A stretch of 64,000 nucleotides of DNA. Source: Cryobacterium sp. M96 (GTDB lineage Bacteria > Actinomycetota > Actinomycetes > Actinomycetales > Microbacteriaceae). The stretch lies in NCBI RefSeq assembly GCF_002929845.1, contig NZ_PJJS01000051.1, positions 62,001-126,000 of the forward strand, read 5' to 3'. The position numbers and the translations under genes are program-made. Position 1 is the first letter of the stretch. Each line of letters starts with the position of its first letter. The notes under the pieces were generated by a model that saw only the letters and a program-made list of their open reading frames with translations, did no database searches and was not told the DNA's origin. Below, piece by piece: positions 35,339-44,285 of the stretch.

Positions 35339-37027
35339 TCAGAGCCCCGGCAGAACCTGCTCGCGCACCTGCTTGCGCAGGATCTTGCCGAGCATGGAGC
35401 GGGGCATGTCCTCGATCGTGACGATCCGGCGCGGGATCTTGTAGGCGGCGAGGTGCTCGCGGCAGTGCTCCCGCAGTGCATCCTCATCGAGCGGCACTCC
35501 GGGCTTCAGCTCGACTGCCGCGACGACCATTTCCCCGCCGCGTTCGAGAGCCTTGCCGACGACGGCCGCGTCGACGACATCCGCGTGCAGTCGCAGCACC
35601 GCCTCGACCTCCGAGGGCGAGACGTTGAAGCCGCCGGTGATGACGAGTTCCTTGGCGCGGTCCACGATCGTGGTGAAGCCGTCTGCGTCGACGGTCACGA
35701 TGTCCCCCGTGCACATCCAGCCGCCGGGGAGGAGGGCCTTCGCGGTCTCCTCGGGGTTGTTCCAGTAGCCCTGGAAAACCTGGGGGCCCCTCAGGAGCAG
35801 CTCGCCGGGCCGGCCCTGCACTACCTCCACGGTGGGGTCGTCCAGGTCGACCACCTTCATCAGCGTGGAGGGAAAGGGCACGCCGACCGTGCCGGGCCGG
35901 CGGGTGGGGTGGAACGGGTTGCCGAGGGCCACCGGCGACGTCTCCGTCATGCCATAGCCCTCCACCAGCAGCCCGCCCGACACCGATTCCCACAGTTCCA
36001 CGACATGGTCGGGCAGGTTCATCGCACCCGAGATGCAGTACTTGCAGGAGCGCAGCGAGATTCCGCGCTCCTTCGCCACCACGGCCGTGCGCTCGTAGAT
36101 CGGCGGCACCGCGCAATACACCGTGGCGGGCGACTTCTTCATGGCGTCGAGAATCAAGTTGGGGTCGAACTTGGGGAACAAGACGAGCAGACCTTGCTTA
36201 CGGATGCCGTAGGTCAGGTAGAGGGTCATACCGAACGCGTGGAACATCGGCAGGATCGCGTAGAAGACCTCCTTGCGGTACTCGGCCCCGTGCATCCATG
36301 CCTCGCCCTGCAGAGCGTTGGAGTACAGGTTGAAGTGGGTGAGCATGGCGCCCTTGGGCTGGCCCGTGGTGCCCGAGGTGTACTGGAGGGCCGCGAGGTC
36401 GTCGACCGACGGGCGCGGATGCGCGGGATCGATCGGGAGATGGCTGAGCAGTTCCTTCCACGGGATCGTGCCCGGCGCGGCAATCGTGAGGGCCTCGCGG
36501 GATTCGCGCAATTTCTTCACCGGCAGGTGCAGGGCGAGGCGCTTGAGGGTCGGGAACGCCAGGAGCAGGTTCACGGACACGATGTGGTCGATCTCGATGT
36601 CGCGCGGGAAGGCGCGAACGGAGGCCACGGACTTGTCCCAGGCGATCACGATGCGCGCCTGGTGGTCCTCGAACTGGTGGCGGAGTTCCCGCGAGGTGTA
36701 CAGCGGATTGTGCTCGACCACCACGGCACCCAGGCGCAGCACCGCGTAGAAGGCGACGACGTGCTGGGGGCAGTTCGGCAGGATCAGGGCCACCCGGTCT
36801 CCCGCTCGCACCCCGAGGTGCCGCAGACCCTCCGCAACCCGGTCGACCTGGTCGCCGAGCTCGGTGTACGTCGTGCGGCGCCCGAAGAACTCGAGTGCGG
36901 GGTGGTCACCGGCCTCGGCCACGGCCCGCTCGAGCATCGCCACGAGCGACTCCGTGGGGAGCTCGATCTCGGCCGGGACGCCCGGCTGATAGTTCTTTAC
37001 CCAGGGTTGCTGCTGCGTTGTCGACAT
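35339..37027 (-). CDS. fadD: Long-chain fatty-acid-CoA ligase
   Basis: 562 residues. Activates fatty acids to acyl-CoA through an acyl-adenylate. The P-loop is LQYTSGTTGQPKGAMLTHFN, the adenine motif GYGMTETSPVALGNP, the hinge region GWMCTGDIVTVDADGFTTIV with DRAKELVITGGFNVSPSEVE, and the terminal catalytic Lys in RSMLGKILRKQVRE. The ATG at 37027 has a perfect GGAGG six to seven bases upstream; an in-frame ATG at 37045 lies before it. Divergent from the helicase gene with a short 55-bp promoter region. Confidence 0.92.
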   Translation of the reverse strand: MSTTQQQPWVKNYQPGVPAEIELPTESLVAMLERAVAEAGDHPALEFFGRRTTYTELGDQVDRVAEGLRHLGVRAGDRVALILPNCPQHVVAFYAVLRLGAVVVEHNPLYTSRELRHQFEDHQARIVIAWDKSVASVRAFPRDIEIDHIVSVNLLLAFPTLKRLALHLPVKKLRESREALTIAAPGTIPWKELLSHLPIDPAHPRPSVDDLAALQYTSGTTGQPKGAMLTHFNLYSNALQGEAWMHGAEYRKEVFYAILPMFHAFGMTLYLTYGIRKQGLLVLFPKFDPNLILDAMKKSPATVYCAVPPIYERTAVVAKERGISLRSCKYCISGAMNLPDHVVELWESVSGGLLVEGYGMTETSPVALGNPFHPTRRPGTVGVPFPSTLMKVVDLDDPTVEVVQGRPGELLLRGPQVFQGYWNNPEETAKALLPGGWMCTGDIVTVDADGFTTIVDRAKELVITGGFNVSPSEVEAVLRLHADVVDAAVVGKALERGGEMVVAAVELKPGVPLDEDALREHCREHLAAYKIPRRIVTIEDMPRSMLGKILRKQVREQVLPGL

Positions 37028-37082
37028 GGTCTTATCCTCCCGCACGAACGGGGCGCACTCTCCGATGGATTACCGTTGTAGT

Positions 37083-38894
37083 ATGCACACCCCTGACACG
37101 ACCCCCACGCAGAGCGAGGCAGATACTGCCCGCGACACGAAAACCTTCGCCGACCTTGGGCTCAATGATTCGATGCTCAAGGCGCTCAAGGACGTCGGGT
37201 ACGAAACTCCCTCCGCCATTCAGGCCGCCACCATCCCCCCGCTTCTCGCCGGGCGCGACGTCGTCGGCCTCGCCCAGACCGGAACCGGCAAGACTGCCGC
37301 GTTCGCGCTGCCGATTCTTTCGCGCCTCGACCTGGCGCAGAAGACCCCGCAGGCACTCGTGCTCTCCCCGACCCGTGAGCTTGCCCTACAGGTCTGTGAG
37401 GCATTCGAGAAGTACGCCGGTCATATGCGCGGCGTGCACGTGCTCCCCGTCTACGGCGGCCAGGGCTATGGCGTGCAGCTCTCCGCGCTGCGTCGTGGGG
37501 TGCACATCGTCGTCGGTACGCCCGGCCGCATCATGGACCACCTCGAAAAGGGCACGCTCGACCTGTCGCAGCTGAAGTACCTGGTGCTCGACGAGGCCGA
37601 TGAGATGCTCAAGATGGGCTTCGCCGAGGACGTCGAGACGATCCTCGCCGACACCCCGAACGACAAGCAGGTCGCCCTGTTCTCGGCGACCATGCCGCCG
37701 CAGATCAGGCGGATTTCGAAGAAGTACCTGAACGACCCTGAAGAGATCACGATCAAGAACAAGACCACGACCTCCGCGAACACGACCCAGCGCTACCTGA
37801 TGGTGTCGTACCCGCAGAAGGTCGACGCGCTCACCCGCATCCTCGAAGTGGAGAACTTCGAGGGCATGATCGTCTTCACCCGCACCAAGAACGAGACCGA
37901 ACTGCTCGCCGAGAAGCTGCGCGCGCGCGGCTACTCCGCCGCTGCCATCAACGGCGATGTGGCCCAAGTGCAGCGCGAGCGCACCGTCAACCAGCTCAAG
38001 TCCGGCAAGCTGGACATCCTGGTCGCAACGGATGTCGCCGCGCGCGGCCTCGACGTCGACCGCATCAGCCACGTCGTCAACTACGACATCCCGATCGACA
38101 CCGAGTCGTACGTGCACCGCATCGGCCGCACCGGCCGAGCCGGCCGCAGCGGCGCAGCGATCAGCTTCGTCACGCCGCGCGAGCGACACCTGCTCAACGC
38201 CATCGAGCGGGCGACCCGCCAGCCGCTGACGCAGATGCAGCTGCCCAGCTTCGAAGACGTCAATGTCACCCGCCTGGCACGCTTCGACGACGCCATCACC
38301 GAGGCCCTCGGCCAGTCCGAACGGATCGGCGCCTTCCGCGACATCATCGGTCACTACGTCGCACACCACGACGTGCCCGAAGCGGATGTCGCGGCGGCCC
38401 TGGCGGTCGTCGCCCAGGGAGAGACTCCCCTGCTGCTCACCCAGGCGGATGCCCGCGCGCAGCGCCCCGAGCGTGCCGACCGCGGCGACCGGGCAGAGCG
38501 CGCCCGCGCCGACGCCGGTCGCGGCGACCGCCGTGACGAACGCGCAGAGCGCGGCGAACGCGTGGAGCGGGTGGAACGCCGCCCCCGCGACAACAACCGC
38601 GCGATGGCCTCGTACCGCATCGAGGTCGGCAAGCGCCACAAGGTGGAACCGCGCCAGATCGTCGGCGCTCTCGCCAACGAGGGTGGCCTGAGCCGCGAAG
38701 ACTTCGGTCACATCCAGATCAACCCGGAATACTCGCTCGTCGAGCTGCCGGCCGACATGCCGGGCGACGTGCTGGGCCGACTGGAGAACACCCGCATCAG
38801 CGGCAAGCTCATCGAAATCCGTGCCGACGGCGGCGGACCGGTCCGTCGCGAGGGCCGCACCGAGCGCCCGCCGCGCCAGCCGCGCAGCTACTAG
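37083..38894 (+). CDS. deaD: DEAD-box RNA helicase (DeaD/CsdA type)
   Basis: 603 residues. Q motif TFADLGLNDSMLKALKDVGY, motif I AQTGTGKTAAF, Ia PTRELALQ, II VLDEADEML, III SAT, V TDVAARGLDVDR and VI HRIGRTGRAGRSG are all present. After the two RecA domains comes an Arg/Asp/Glu-rich low-complexity segment (about residues 460-510) and a DbpA-type RNA-binding domain (ASYRIEVGKRHKVEPRQIVG). This layout matches cold-inducible DeaD/CsdA proteins involved in ribosome assembly and mRNA unwinding. Single gene. Confidence 0.94.
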   Translation: MHTPDTTPTQSEADTARDTKTFADLGLNDSMLKALKDVGYETPSAIQAATIPPLLAGRDVVGLAQTGTGKTAAFALPILSRLDLAQKTPQALVLSPTRELALQVCEAFEKYAGHMRGVHVLPVYGGQGYGVQLSALRRGVHIVVGTPGRIMDHLEKGTLDLSQLKYLVLDEADEMLKMGFAEDVETILADTPNDKQVALFSATMPPQIRRISKKYLNDPEEITIKNKTTTSANTTQRYLMVSYPQKVDALTRILEVENFEGMIVFTRTKNETELLAEKLRARGYSAAAINGDVAQVQRERTVNQLKSGKLDILVATDVAARGLDVDRISHVVNYDIPIDTESYVHRIGRTGRAGRSGAAISFVTPRERHLLNAIERATRQPLTQMQLPSFEDVNVTRLARFDDAITEALGQSERIGAFRDIIGHYVAHHDVPEADVAAALAVVAQGETPLLLTQADARAQRPERADRGDRAERARADAGRGDRRDERAERGERVERVERRPRDNNRAMASYRIEVGKRHKVEPRQIVGALANEGGLSREDFGHIQINPEYSLVELPADMPGDVLGRLENTRISGKLIEIRADGGGPVRREGRTERPPRQPRSY

Positions 38895-39016
38895 GCACCT
38901 GCCTCGGCAGGGCACGGGGTATCCGCGATCCGCTACCCTGCCGGGGGCTATCCAACTCTGGTGCAGAGTGCAATCGTCGTCGGCGAACCACATGGTTCCT
39001 GACGAAGGAGATTGAC

Positions 39017-39418
39017 ATGTTCACCAGTTCCGAGGCCTTCAGTTCGTTCTCCGTTGACGACATCGACAAGGCAAAACGCTTCTACGGTGAGACCCTCGGT
39101 CTCTCCGTCACGGAGGGCATGATGGGCAACCTCGAGGTTCGGCTCGGCAACGGCGCGCAGCTGTTCATTTACGTCAAGCCCGATCATGTGCCGGCGTCCT
39201 TCACCGTTCTCAACTTCATGACCGACGACGTCGAGAAGACGGTCGACGAGCTCAACGCCCGCGGCGTGACCACGAAGATCTACGGCGATGCGGATCTGGC
39301 CGACATGCCGCCCAACGACGAGAAGGGCATCATGCGCGACGAGGAAGACCGGGCCCAAATCGCCTGGTTCACGGACCCGGCCGCCAACGTGCTGGCCGTG
39401 GTCGCGGAATCCATGTAG
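39017..39418 (+). CDS. VOC-family (glyoxalase-like) protein
   Basis: 133 residues, one paired beta-alpha-beta-beta-beta unit set. SSFSVDDIDKAKRFYGETLG opens the fold and DEEDRAQIAWFTDPAANVLA closes it, as in glyoxalase/bleomycin-resistance proteins. Substrate unknown. A GAAGGAG ribosome site precedes the ATG. Unrelated to the PhnB-like VOC protein at 6208. Confidence 0.85.
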   Translation: MFTSSEAFSSFSVDDIDKAKRFYGETLGLSVTEGMMGNLEVRLGNGAQLFIYVKPDHVPASFTVLNFMTDDVEKTVDELNARGVTTKIYGDADLADMPPNDEKGIMRDEEDRAQIAWFTDPAANVLAVVAESM

Positions 39419-39636
39419 CGGTGTACCCGGTGATCTGGAACGGGGAGACCAGCCAAAACATCATCGGCCGTTGGAGACCTCCGTCGGGAGCAGACCGGAA
39501 CTCGGCGGTCTCAGCGCGCAGGAACGTGACCTCCTGAGCACCACGGTCTTCCGGGCAGTGGAGCGTCGGTGCGACTGTTGGGGGTTTGACTTCCTGTGGT
39601 TGCCGGTCGGCTCGACCCTCTGGCGCCCTGACGGTG

Positions 39637-40137
39637 TCAGCGGCTCCGCGTCGCCGGGAACAGCGGCTTGCAGGTCGTGCAGACCTCGCCGTCCTCACCG
39701 TTTACACTCCGATCGTCGACGGCACGGTGCTCGATGCCCAGACGCTCGAGCAGCGCCCACGCCAGCAGCGCGATCGCGGCGACGGCGACGACCGGGCGAA
39801 CGGCGGCCGCGATAAGTGGAACGGCCTCCCGCAGTTCGGTGGTGAGATAAACCGCGATCAGGCCGAGCACGGGCCAGCGCACGTCACACCGGGTGGCTTC
39901 CCCGCCGATCGGGGCATCGAAGTAGCTGGCGACGACCAGGCCGATCAGCCCGGCCCCGACGACCGTGACCGCATAGGCCCAGACGGCACCGGGGAACATC
40001 AGTGATCCGCCGGCCACGGCAACGGAGCCCGAGGCGAGTGTCAGCGCGGTTAACGCCGCCGCCGCGATGCCGGCTGCGACCATCCGTCTTCGGCGCGGCC
40101 AGATGCGGAGGTCGGTGAACGTTCTAGAGATTCTCAT
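39637..40137 (-). CDS. Membrane protein, predicted CstR-regulon member
   Basis: 166 residues with four hydrophobic segments (about 19-42, 48-70, 88-103 and 105-128), a basic N-terminus, and a C-terminal CTTC motif. I do not recognise the family. Its ATG at 40137 is 34 bases from the palindrome at 40172-40187, which it shares with the divergent cstR-like gene, so joint repression is likely. The CxxC tail suggests thiol chemistry at the membrane face, as inference only. Confidence 0.65.
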   Translation of the reverse strand: MRISRTFTDLRIWPRRRRMVAAGIAAAALTALTLASGSVAVAGGSLMFPGAVWAYAVTVVGAGLIGLVVASYFDAPIGGEATRCDVRWPVLGLIAVYLTTELREAVPLIAAAVRPVVAVAAIALLAWALLERLGIEHRAVDDRSVNGEDGEVCTTCKPLFPATRSR

Positions 40138-40171
40138 GGTGTGGCTGATTCCTCGATTGTCAAGAGGGTTG

Positions 40172-40187
40172 ATACCCCACGGGGTAT
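40172..40187. promoter_or_regulatory. CstR-type operator between cstR and a membrane-protein gene
   Basis: ATACCCCACGGGGTAT, a palindrome with one mismatched centre pair, followed by TATTTTATAC, a plausible -10 region for the repressor gene. Placed to control both divergent genes. Confidence 0.82.
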
Positions 40188-40238
40188 TTTATACACATGT
40201 AGTCAGACCCGACAAGGCCAGATGATCTGCGCAAGACC

Positions 40239-40478
40239 ATGAGCCGGCTCAAGCGCGCCCAGGGGCAACTCGTCGCGGTGATCGCCGCCGTCGAAGCAGG
40301 CACCGACTGCCGGGCGGTCGTCACCCAGCTCGCCGCCGTCTCCAGCGCCATCGACCGCGCCGGCTTCACGATCATCACCTCCGCGATGAAGGAGTGTCTC
40401 CCCGACCAGGGCGACACCGTTGACAAGAAGCCCCTCCGCGTGGAGGAACTCGAGAAGCTGTTCCTAGCGCTGTCCTAG
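40239..40478 (+). CDS. cstR: CsoR-family repressor, CstR (persulfide-sensing) type
   Basis: 79 residues: MSRLKRAQGQLVAVIAAVEA, then DCRAVVTQLAAVSSAIDRAG and MKECLPDQ. The two conserved cysteines (in TDCRAV and MKECLP) are present, but the His that copper-sensing CsoR carries four residues before the second Cys is Ala here. This pattern is that of CstR, which senses sulfane sulfur through a Cys pair. Upstream in frame, ATG at 40197 is followed at once by TAG, and the codons after it (SDPTRPDDLRKT) look like a lost N-terminus, so translation now probably begins at 40239. The stop overlaps that of the convergent tauE by 4 bp. Confidence 0.9.
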   Translation: MSRLKRAQGQLVAVIAAVEAGTDCRAVVTQLAAVSSAIDRAGFTIITSAMKECLPDQGDTVDKKPLRVEELEKLFLALS

Positions 40479-41248
40479 TCGACAAGCGCCACCACGGCCT
40501 GCACGGCCACATAGACCGCGACGATCAGAACCAGAACGGCGAATCCGCGTTTCAGCACAGTGTCGGACAGTCCGCGGGCGAGCCGGCCGGCGATCAGCGA
40601 CGCAGCCATGGCCGTCACGGCGAACGCACCGGTCACGGCCCAGTCGATCTGCACGTCACCCAGGTGCGCGGTGAACCCGGCCAACGAGTTGATGACGATG
40701 ATGACCAGCGAGGTTCCCACGGTCACGCTCATGGGCAGGCCGAGCACGAGGGTAAGCGCGGGCACGATGAGGAAGCCTCCACCGACTCCGAGCAGCCCGG
40801 TCAGGAAACCGACCACCGCGCCGGTGGCGAGCGCGCGGGGCAGGCAGCTGCGCCACCTGATCTCCCCGCCCGGGAGCGCACAGGGGCCGCCGCCAGGTCG
40901 GGGCGGCATGAACATGCGGATGCCGGCGATCACCATGATCACGGCGAAAATCAGCAACAGAACTCCCGGGTCGAGCAGCCGGTTGACCATGGTGCCCAGG
41001 TAGGCGGTCGCCACCCCGGCCGACCCGACGATGGTGGCCAGCCGCCAGTTGACGCCGCGACGCAGCCGCGGGAGCACGGCGACGGCGGAGGCCGCTCCGA
41101 CAACGATCAGGGAGGTGGGGATCGCCTCCTCCAACGGCAGCCCGACCCCGTAGACGAGGGCCGGCACGGCGATGATCGCCCCGCCCCCGCCGACCAGGCC
41201 CAGCAGGGACCCGACGATGAGCCCGAGGACGAGGGCCGCGATGATCAC
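40475..41248 (-). CDS. TauE/SafE-family sulfite/sulfur anion exporter
   Basis: 257 residues, about eight transmembrane helices in two repeats. The repeat hallmarks are LIVGSLLGLVGGGGAIIAVP and VVGFLTGLLGVGGGFLIVPA. In cst operons this family exports sulfite or related oxyanions made by persulfide oxidation. The ATG overlaps the upstream rhodanese stop by 4 bp (ATGA), so both are co-translated. A paralogue of the same family lies at 58903. Confidence 0.9.
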   Translation of the reverse strand: MIIAALVLGLIVGSLLGLVGGGGAIIAVPALVYGVGLPLEEAIPTSLIVVGAASAVAVLPRLRRGVNWRLATIVGSAGVATAYLGTMVNRLLDPGVLLLIFAVIMVIAGIRMFMPPRPGGGPCALPGGEIRWRSCLPRALATGAVVGFLTGLLGVGGGFLIVPALTLVLGLPMSVTVGTSLVIIVINSLAGFTAHLGDVQIDWAVTGAFAVTAMAASLIAGRLARGLSDTVLKRGFAVLVLIVAVYVAVQAVVALVD

Positions 41249-41553
41249 GGGCGCTGAGGCAGAACAGTGGGCAGCCGCTCAGCAGTCCACTCGAGCATTC
41301 CGCCCGTCATCGTATGCGCGTCGAATCCCGCGGCAGCCACGTAATCGGCGGCGCTGGCGCTGCGACTCCCGCTGCGACAGCCCAGGATCACGGGTCGCTT
41401 CGGGTCCAGAGCGGCGGTGTTCTCTGGAATCGTGCTGAGCGGAATGTGCCGGGCTCCGGCGATCATGCCGTCGAGAAGCTCGGGGGTTTCCCGAACATCG
41501 ATGATCTGCGCCTCGGCCAGGCGGCTGAAGACCTGCTGCGGGGTGAGTTCCAT
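41245..41553 (-). CDS. Single-domain rhodanese (sulfurtransferase)
   Basis: 102 residues. QVFSRLAEAQIIDVRETPEL opens the fold and the active-site loop is ILGCRSGSRSASAADYV, with the sulfur-carrying Cys. Transfers sulfane sulfur between low-molecular thiols and proteins. The ATG at 41553 has GGAAAGG about 8 bases upstream. Co-translated with the TauE exporter. The transcript probably begins with the upstream dioxygenase, across the NiCoT remnant. Confidence 0.9.
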   Translation of the reverse strand: MELTPQQVFSRLAEAQIIDVRETPELLDGMIAGARHIPLSTIPENTAALDPKRPVILGCRSGSRSASAADYVAAAGFDAHTMTGGMLEWTAERLPTVLPQRP

Positions 41554-41559
41554 TATGAG

Positions 41560-41855
41560 TGCCTTTCCAGGGACAGATTGGGGCGGAATGGTGCCCACAG
41601 AACCAGGAGGACTCCGGTCAGCGCGACGACGCCGAACAGGACCGCTCCCAGAAGACGATGGGGAGCACCAGGGCCGCGTACCAGGACCGGCCCGGCGTGA
41701 GTACCCGGGAGAAAACGGAGAGACTGATCGAGACGACAGTGTCGAGGCCAGAACCGAAGAGCACACCGATCGGCAGCATCTTCCAGGGACGGTCCACGAG
41801 CCGGGACTGCGCTTCTCGGCCGGGTGGATCGCCGTTCGCTTTCCCGGCATGGGGT
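41560..41855 (-). pseudogene. HoxN/NixA-type nickel-cobalt transporter remnant
   Basis: No intact gene fills these ~300 bp. One minus-strand frame reads REAQSRLVDRPWKMLPIGVL followed by FGSGLDTVVSISLSVFSRVL, resembling the conserved loop of NiCoT permeases (W-x-MYP-x-G-x-LFGLGFDT). A second frame holds a final helix (GAVLFGVVALTGVLLVLWAP) before the rhodanese start. The rest of the transporter is missing. Recognition is by eye from one motif. Confidence 0.5.
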
Positions 41856-43216
41856 TAGACGGTCAGCTCGGCCAGGGTGAGTCCGGCAGCCGTGGCCTCG
41901 TCGAAGTTCCCGTCGACGTGCACGACCTCACGGCCGGCGCGCTGCAGAAGGCTGGCGGCGACCCCGGCACGGTAGCCGGAACCGCAGTGCACCCAGATTG
42001 TGCCGGCCGGGATCTCCTCCATCCGGGAGAGCAACTCGTGCAGCGGAACATTCACCGCACCGAGCAGGTGGGAATTGGCGAACTCGTCGGCGCGACGGGT
42101 GTCCAGGAGGACATCCTGTTCGGCGCGGCCCTGCAGCATCCCGACCCAGCCCACACGCGGGTAGGTGGCGACCGGGGCATCCGGGGCCAGGGCGTGCGGC
42201 TCGGTGCCGATGGCGGCATCCGGCGAGTCGATGCCGATGCGCGACAGGTCACGGATGGCGTCCTCGACGTCTGCGCGGTCGCCGACCAGGGTGAGCTGCT
42301 CCTTCCAGGGCAGAACCCAGCCCAGGTAGGTGGTGAAGTTCGAGCCGTTGCCGTATTCGAAGCTCACGGCACCCTGCAGGTGGTTACTCGAGAACGCGAC
42401 CCGGTTGCGCAGGTCGACGACCCACTCCCCCTCGGCCAGGCGCCGGGTGAGCTCGACGGCGTCGAGGGACTCGGGCACCTGCAGGTTCGGCGCGCCGGGA
42501 CCCTGCGTATTCGCGGGGGCCATGTGCGCGTAGTAGGAGGGGTAGGCGGTGAGGTTGGTGATCAGGTCGCGCACGAAGTGCTCCTCATCGGAGTCGGTCA
42601 GGGCGTGGTTCGCCGTGAGCTGTTCGCCGATGGTGGATGCTCCGGCGCCGGTGGCCGGGCCGCTGGAGCAGAAGGAGCCGAACCCGTGGGTCGGGAAGAG
42701 CGCGGCGTCATGCTCGGCCTTGTGCACGAGCCGGCGCACCGAGGCATACTGGTCGTGGGTGAGCGCGACCGTGTCGGTCGTGGCTACCAGGTCGGTGCGT
42801 CCGACCGAGCCGAACAGCAGGCTGCCGCCGGAGAAGACCGCCTCTTCGCTGCCGTCGCTGACAATGTAGGACACGTGGGTGTGGGTGTGCCCCGGCGTGG
42901 CCACCACGGTGACGGTCAGGCCGCCGACTGGGAAGACCTGGCCGTCGGTGACCGGCTCCCGCTCGAAAGTGACGGAGTCGGCGGCGTTGACCAGGTACTT
43001 CGCGCCGTGCACCCGGGCGAGCGCGAAGCCGCCGGTCACGTAGTCGTTGTGCAGGTGGGTCTCGGCGACGTGGGTGATGGTGACTCCGGCCTCGCGTGCC
43101 GCGCTCTCCACCCGGTCGGTGTCGCGCTGCGGGTCGATGACCAGCGCGACCGCGCCGTCGTGCACCAGGTAGCTGCGGTCTCCCAGCTGCGGGGTTTCGA
43201 TAACGATAACGTCCAT
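41855..43216 (-). CDS. cstB: Persulfide dioxygenase-rhodanese fusion (CstB-like)
   Basis: 453 residues. The N-terminal metallo-beta-lactamase domain has ETHLHNDYVTGGFALARVHG, TPGHTHTHVSYIV, the Asp in SLLFGSVGRTDLVA and the His in LFPTHGFGSFC, giving a mononuclear iron site as in persulfide dioxygenases. A middle rhodanese-like domain lacks a catalytic Cys (VVDLRNRVAFSSNHLQGAVS). The C-terminal rhodanese keeps it (TIWVHCGSGYRAGVAASLL). This is the order of Staphylococcus CstB, which turns persulfides into thiosulfate or sulfite. ATG at 43216; operator 85 bases upstream. It likely heads the transcript running through the rhodanese and TauE genes. Confidence 0.9.
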   Translation of the reverse strand: MDVIVIETPQLGDRSYLVHDGAVALVIDPQRDTDRVESAAREAGVTITHVAETHLHNDYVTGGFALARVHGAKYLVNAADSVTFEREPVTDGQVFPVGGLTVTVVATPGHTHTHVSYIVSDGSEEAVFSGGSLLFGSVGRTDLVATTDTVALTHDQYASVRRLVHKAEHDAALFPTHGFGSFCSSGPATGAGASTIGEQLTANHALTDSDEEHFVRDLITNLTAYPSYYAHMAPANTQGPGAPNLQVPESLDAVELTRRLAEGEWVVDLRNRVAFSSNHLQGAVSFEYGNGSNFTTYLGWVLPWKEQLTLVGDRADVEDAIRDLSRIGIDSPDAAIGTEPHALAPDAPVATYPRVGWVGMLQGRAEQDVLLDTRRADEFANSHLLGAVNVPLHELLSRMEEIPAGTIWVHCGSGYRAGVAASLLQRAGREVVHVDGNFDEATAAGLTLAELTV

Positions 43217-43300
43217 GGTTCGAAGTCCTCCAAGTCTTGCGTGCGTCGTGCTGACGTCTTGCCTGCGTTGTGCGTGCGATCGGATCGCACATTGGATACG

Positions 43301-43316
43301 ATACCCCCAGGGGTAT
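43301..43316. promoter_or_regulatory. CstR-type operator of the cstB-like operon
   Basis: ATACCCCCAGGGGTAT, near-perfect palindrome, 85 bases upstream of the cstB-like ATG (43216) on the minus strand and 53 bases from the next palindrome serving the divergent thioredoxin. Confidence 0.82.
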
Positions 43317-43368
43317 CTGAAAAGCAACCTGTCGGGCCGCTCCGGGCGTCGCCCGACGCTTGACCAAA

Positions 43369-43384
43369 ATACCCCATGGGGTAT
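43369..43384. promoter_or_regulatory. CstR-type operator of the thioredoxin gene
   Basis: ATACCCCATGGGGTAT, a perfect palindrome identical to the one at 8432. It ends only 11 bases before the thioredoxin ATG, next to the ribosome site CTGGAG. Confidence 0.85.
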
Positions 43385-43395
43385 ATTCTGGAGTC

Positions 43396-43776
43396 ATGGC
43401 AACCATTGACACCACCGAGAAAACCTTCGACCAGACCATCACCGACAACTCCATCGTGCTGGTGGACTTCTGGGCGGCCTGGTGCGGCCCGTGCCGCATG
43501 TTCGCGCCCACCTTCACCGCCGCGTCCGAGAAGCACCCCGACATCGTGTTCGCCAAGGTCGACACCGAGGCCGAGCAGAGCCTGGCCGCCGCCGCGGGCA
43601 TCCGTTCGATCCCGACGCTGATGGCCTTCCGCGATAAAGTGCTGGTGTTCTCCCAGCCCGGCGCCCTGAACGCCTCCTCACTGGAAGAGGTCATCACCGC
43701 CGTGCGGAGCCTCGACATGGACGAGGTGCACGCCAGCATCGCGGCACGCCAGGCCGCCGACAAGGCGTCTGCCTGA
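43396..43776 (+). CDS. trxA: Thioredoxin
   Basis: 126 residues. VLVDFWAAWCGPCRMFAPTF contains the redox-active WCGPC, the cis-Pro is in IRSIPTLMAFRDK, and the fold is complete; a short helical tail (ASIAARQAADKASA) follows. Reduces protein disulfides and, in sulfur-stress clusters, protein persulfides. The operator directly upstream makes it a regulon member distinct from a housekeeping thioredoxin. Confidence 0.93.
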   Translation: MATIDTTEKTFDQTITDNSIVLVDFWAAWCGPCRMFAPTFTAASEKHPDIVFAKVDTEAEQSLAAAAGIRSIPTLMAFRDKVLVFSQPGALNASSLEEVITAVRSLDMDEVHASIAARQAADKASA

Positions 43777-43841
43777 CCGGCCTCTCCGCCTTACCGACTC
43801 CCGGCGACGCCCCCCAGGCCGGCCAGTCGAACCCGAGCGGC

Positions 43842-44285
43842 ATGGTCATGGGCACGCTGACCGAGGACCAGAAGTCAGAGCTCGCGGCGATGAGCGGAGA
43901 AGAGAAGCTCGCGTACGACCTGTACGCCGCATTCGACGCCCAGTACGACCCGGCGCTCTCTACCCGCATCGCCAAGTCGGAATCCAAGCACCTGGATGCC
44001 GTGTGCACCCTCCTGGAGCGGTATGAGCTCACCGACCCGACCGTCGGACTGGAGGCCGACGAGTTCCTGACCGACGACACCCAGGACCTCTACGACACTC
44101 TCCTCGCCGAGGGCTCGGTCAGCGTGGACACCGCTATGGAGGCCGGACGCGCGGTCGAGGAGACCGACATCGCCGATCTGACCATCGCGGTCGAGGGCGT
44201 CACCGCCCCCGACGTGCTGAAGGTCTACGAGCGACTGCTGGCCGCTTTCGAAAGCACCTCGTCGCTTTCGGCGGCTAAGCACCGG
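43842..44285 (+). pseudogene. DUF2202 (ferritin-like) protein, decayed at both ends
   Basis: The core LTEDQKSELAAMSGEEKLAY, SESKHLDAVCTLLERYEL and DLYDTLLAEGSVSVDTAMEA with APDVLKVYERLLAAFES matches DUF2202, a four-helix ferritin-like domain usually preceded by a signal peptide. No signal peptide exists: the frame upstream (DAPQAGQSNPSG) runs back out of frame into the thioredoxin gene. After ESTSSLSAAKH the family resemblance ends and the frame continues through a large hairpin to a stop at 44549, opposite the rhodanese gene. Both signs suggest a remnant; a short translated product is possible. Confidence 0.6.

Noticed and set aside
40239-40478. Copper-sensing CsoR
   Set aside because: The His ligand four residues before the second Cys is Ala, and the neighbours are sulfur genes with no copper ATPase or copper chaperone.
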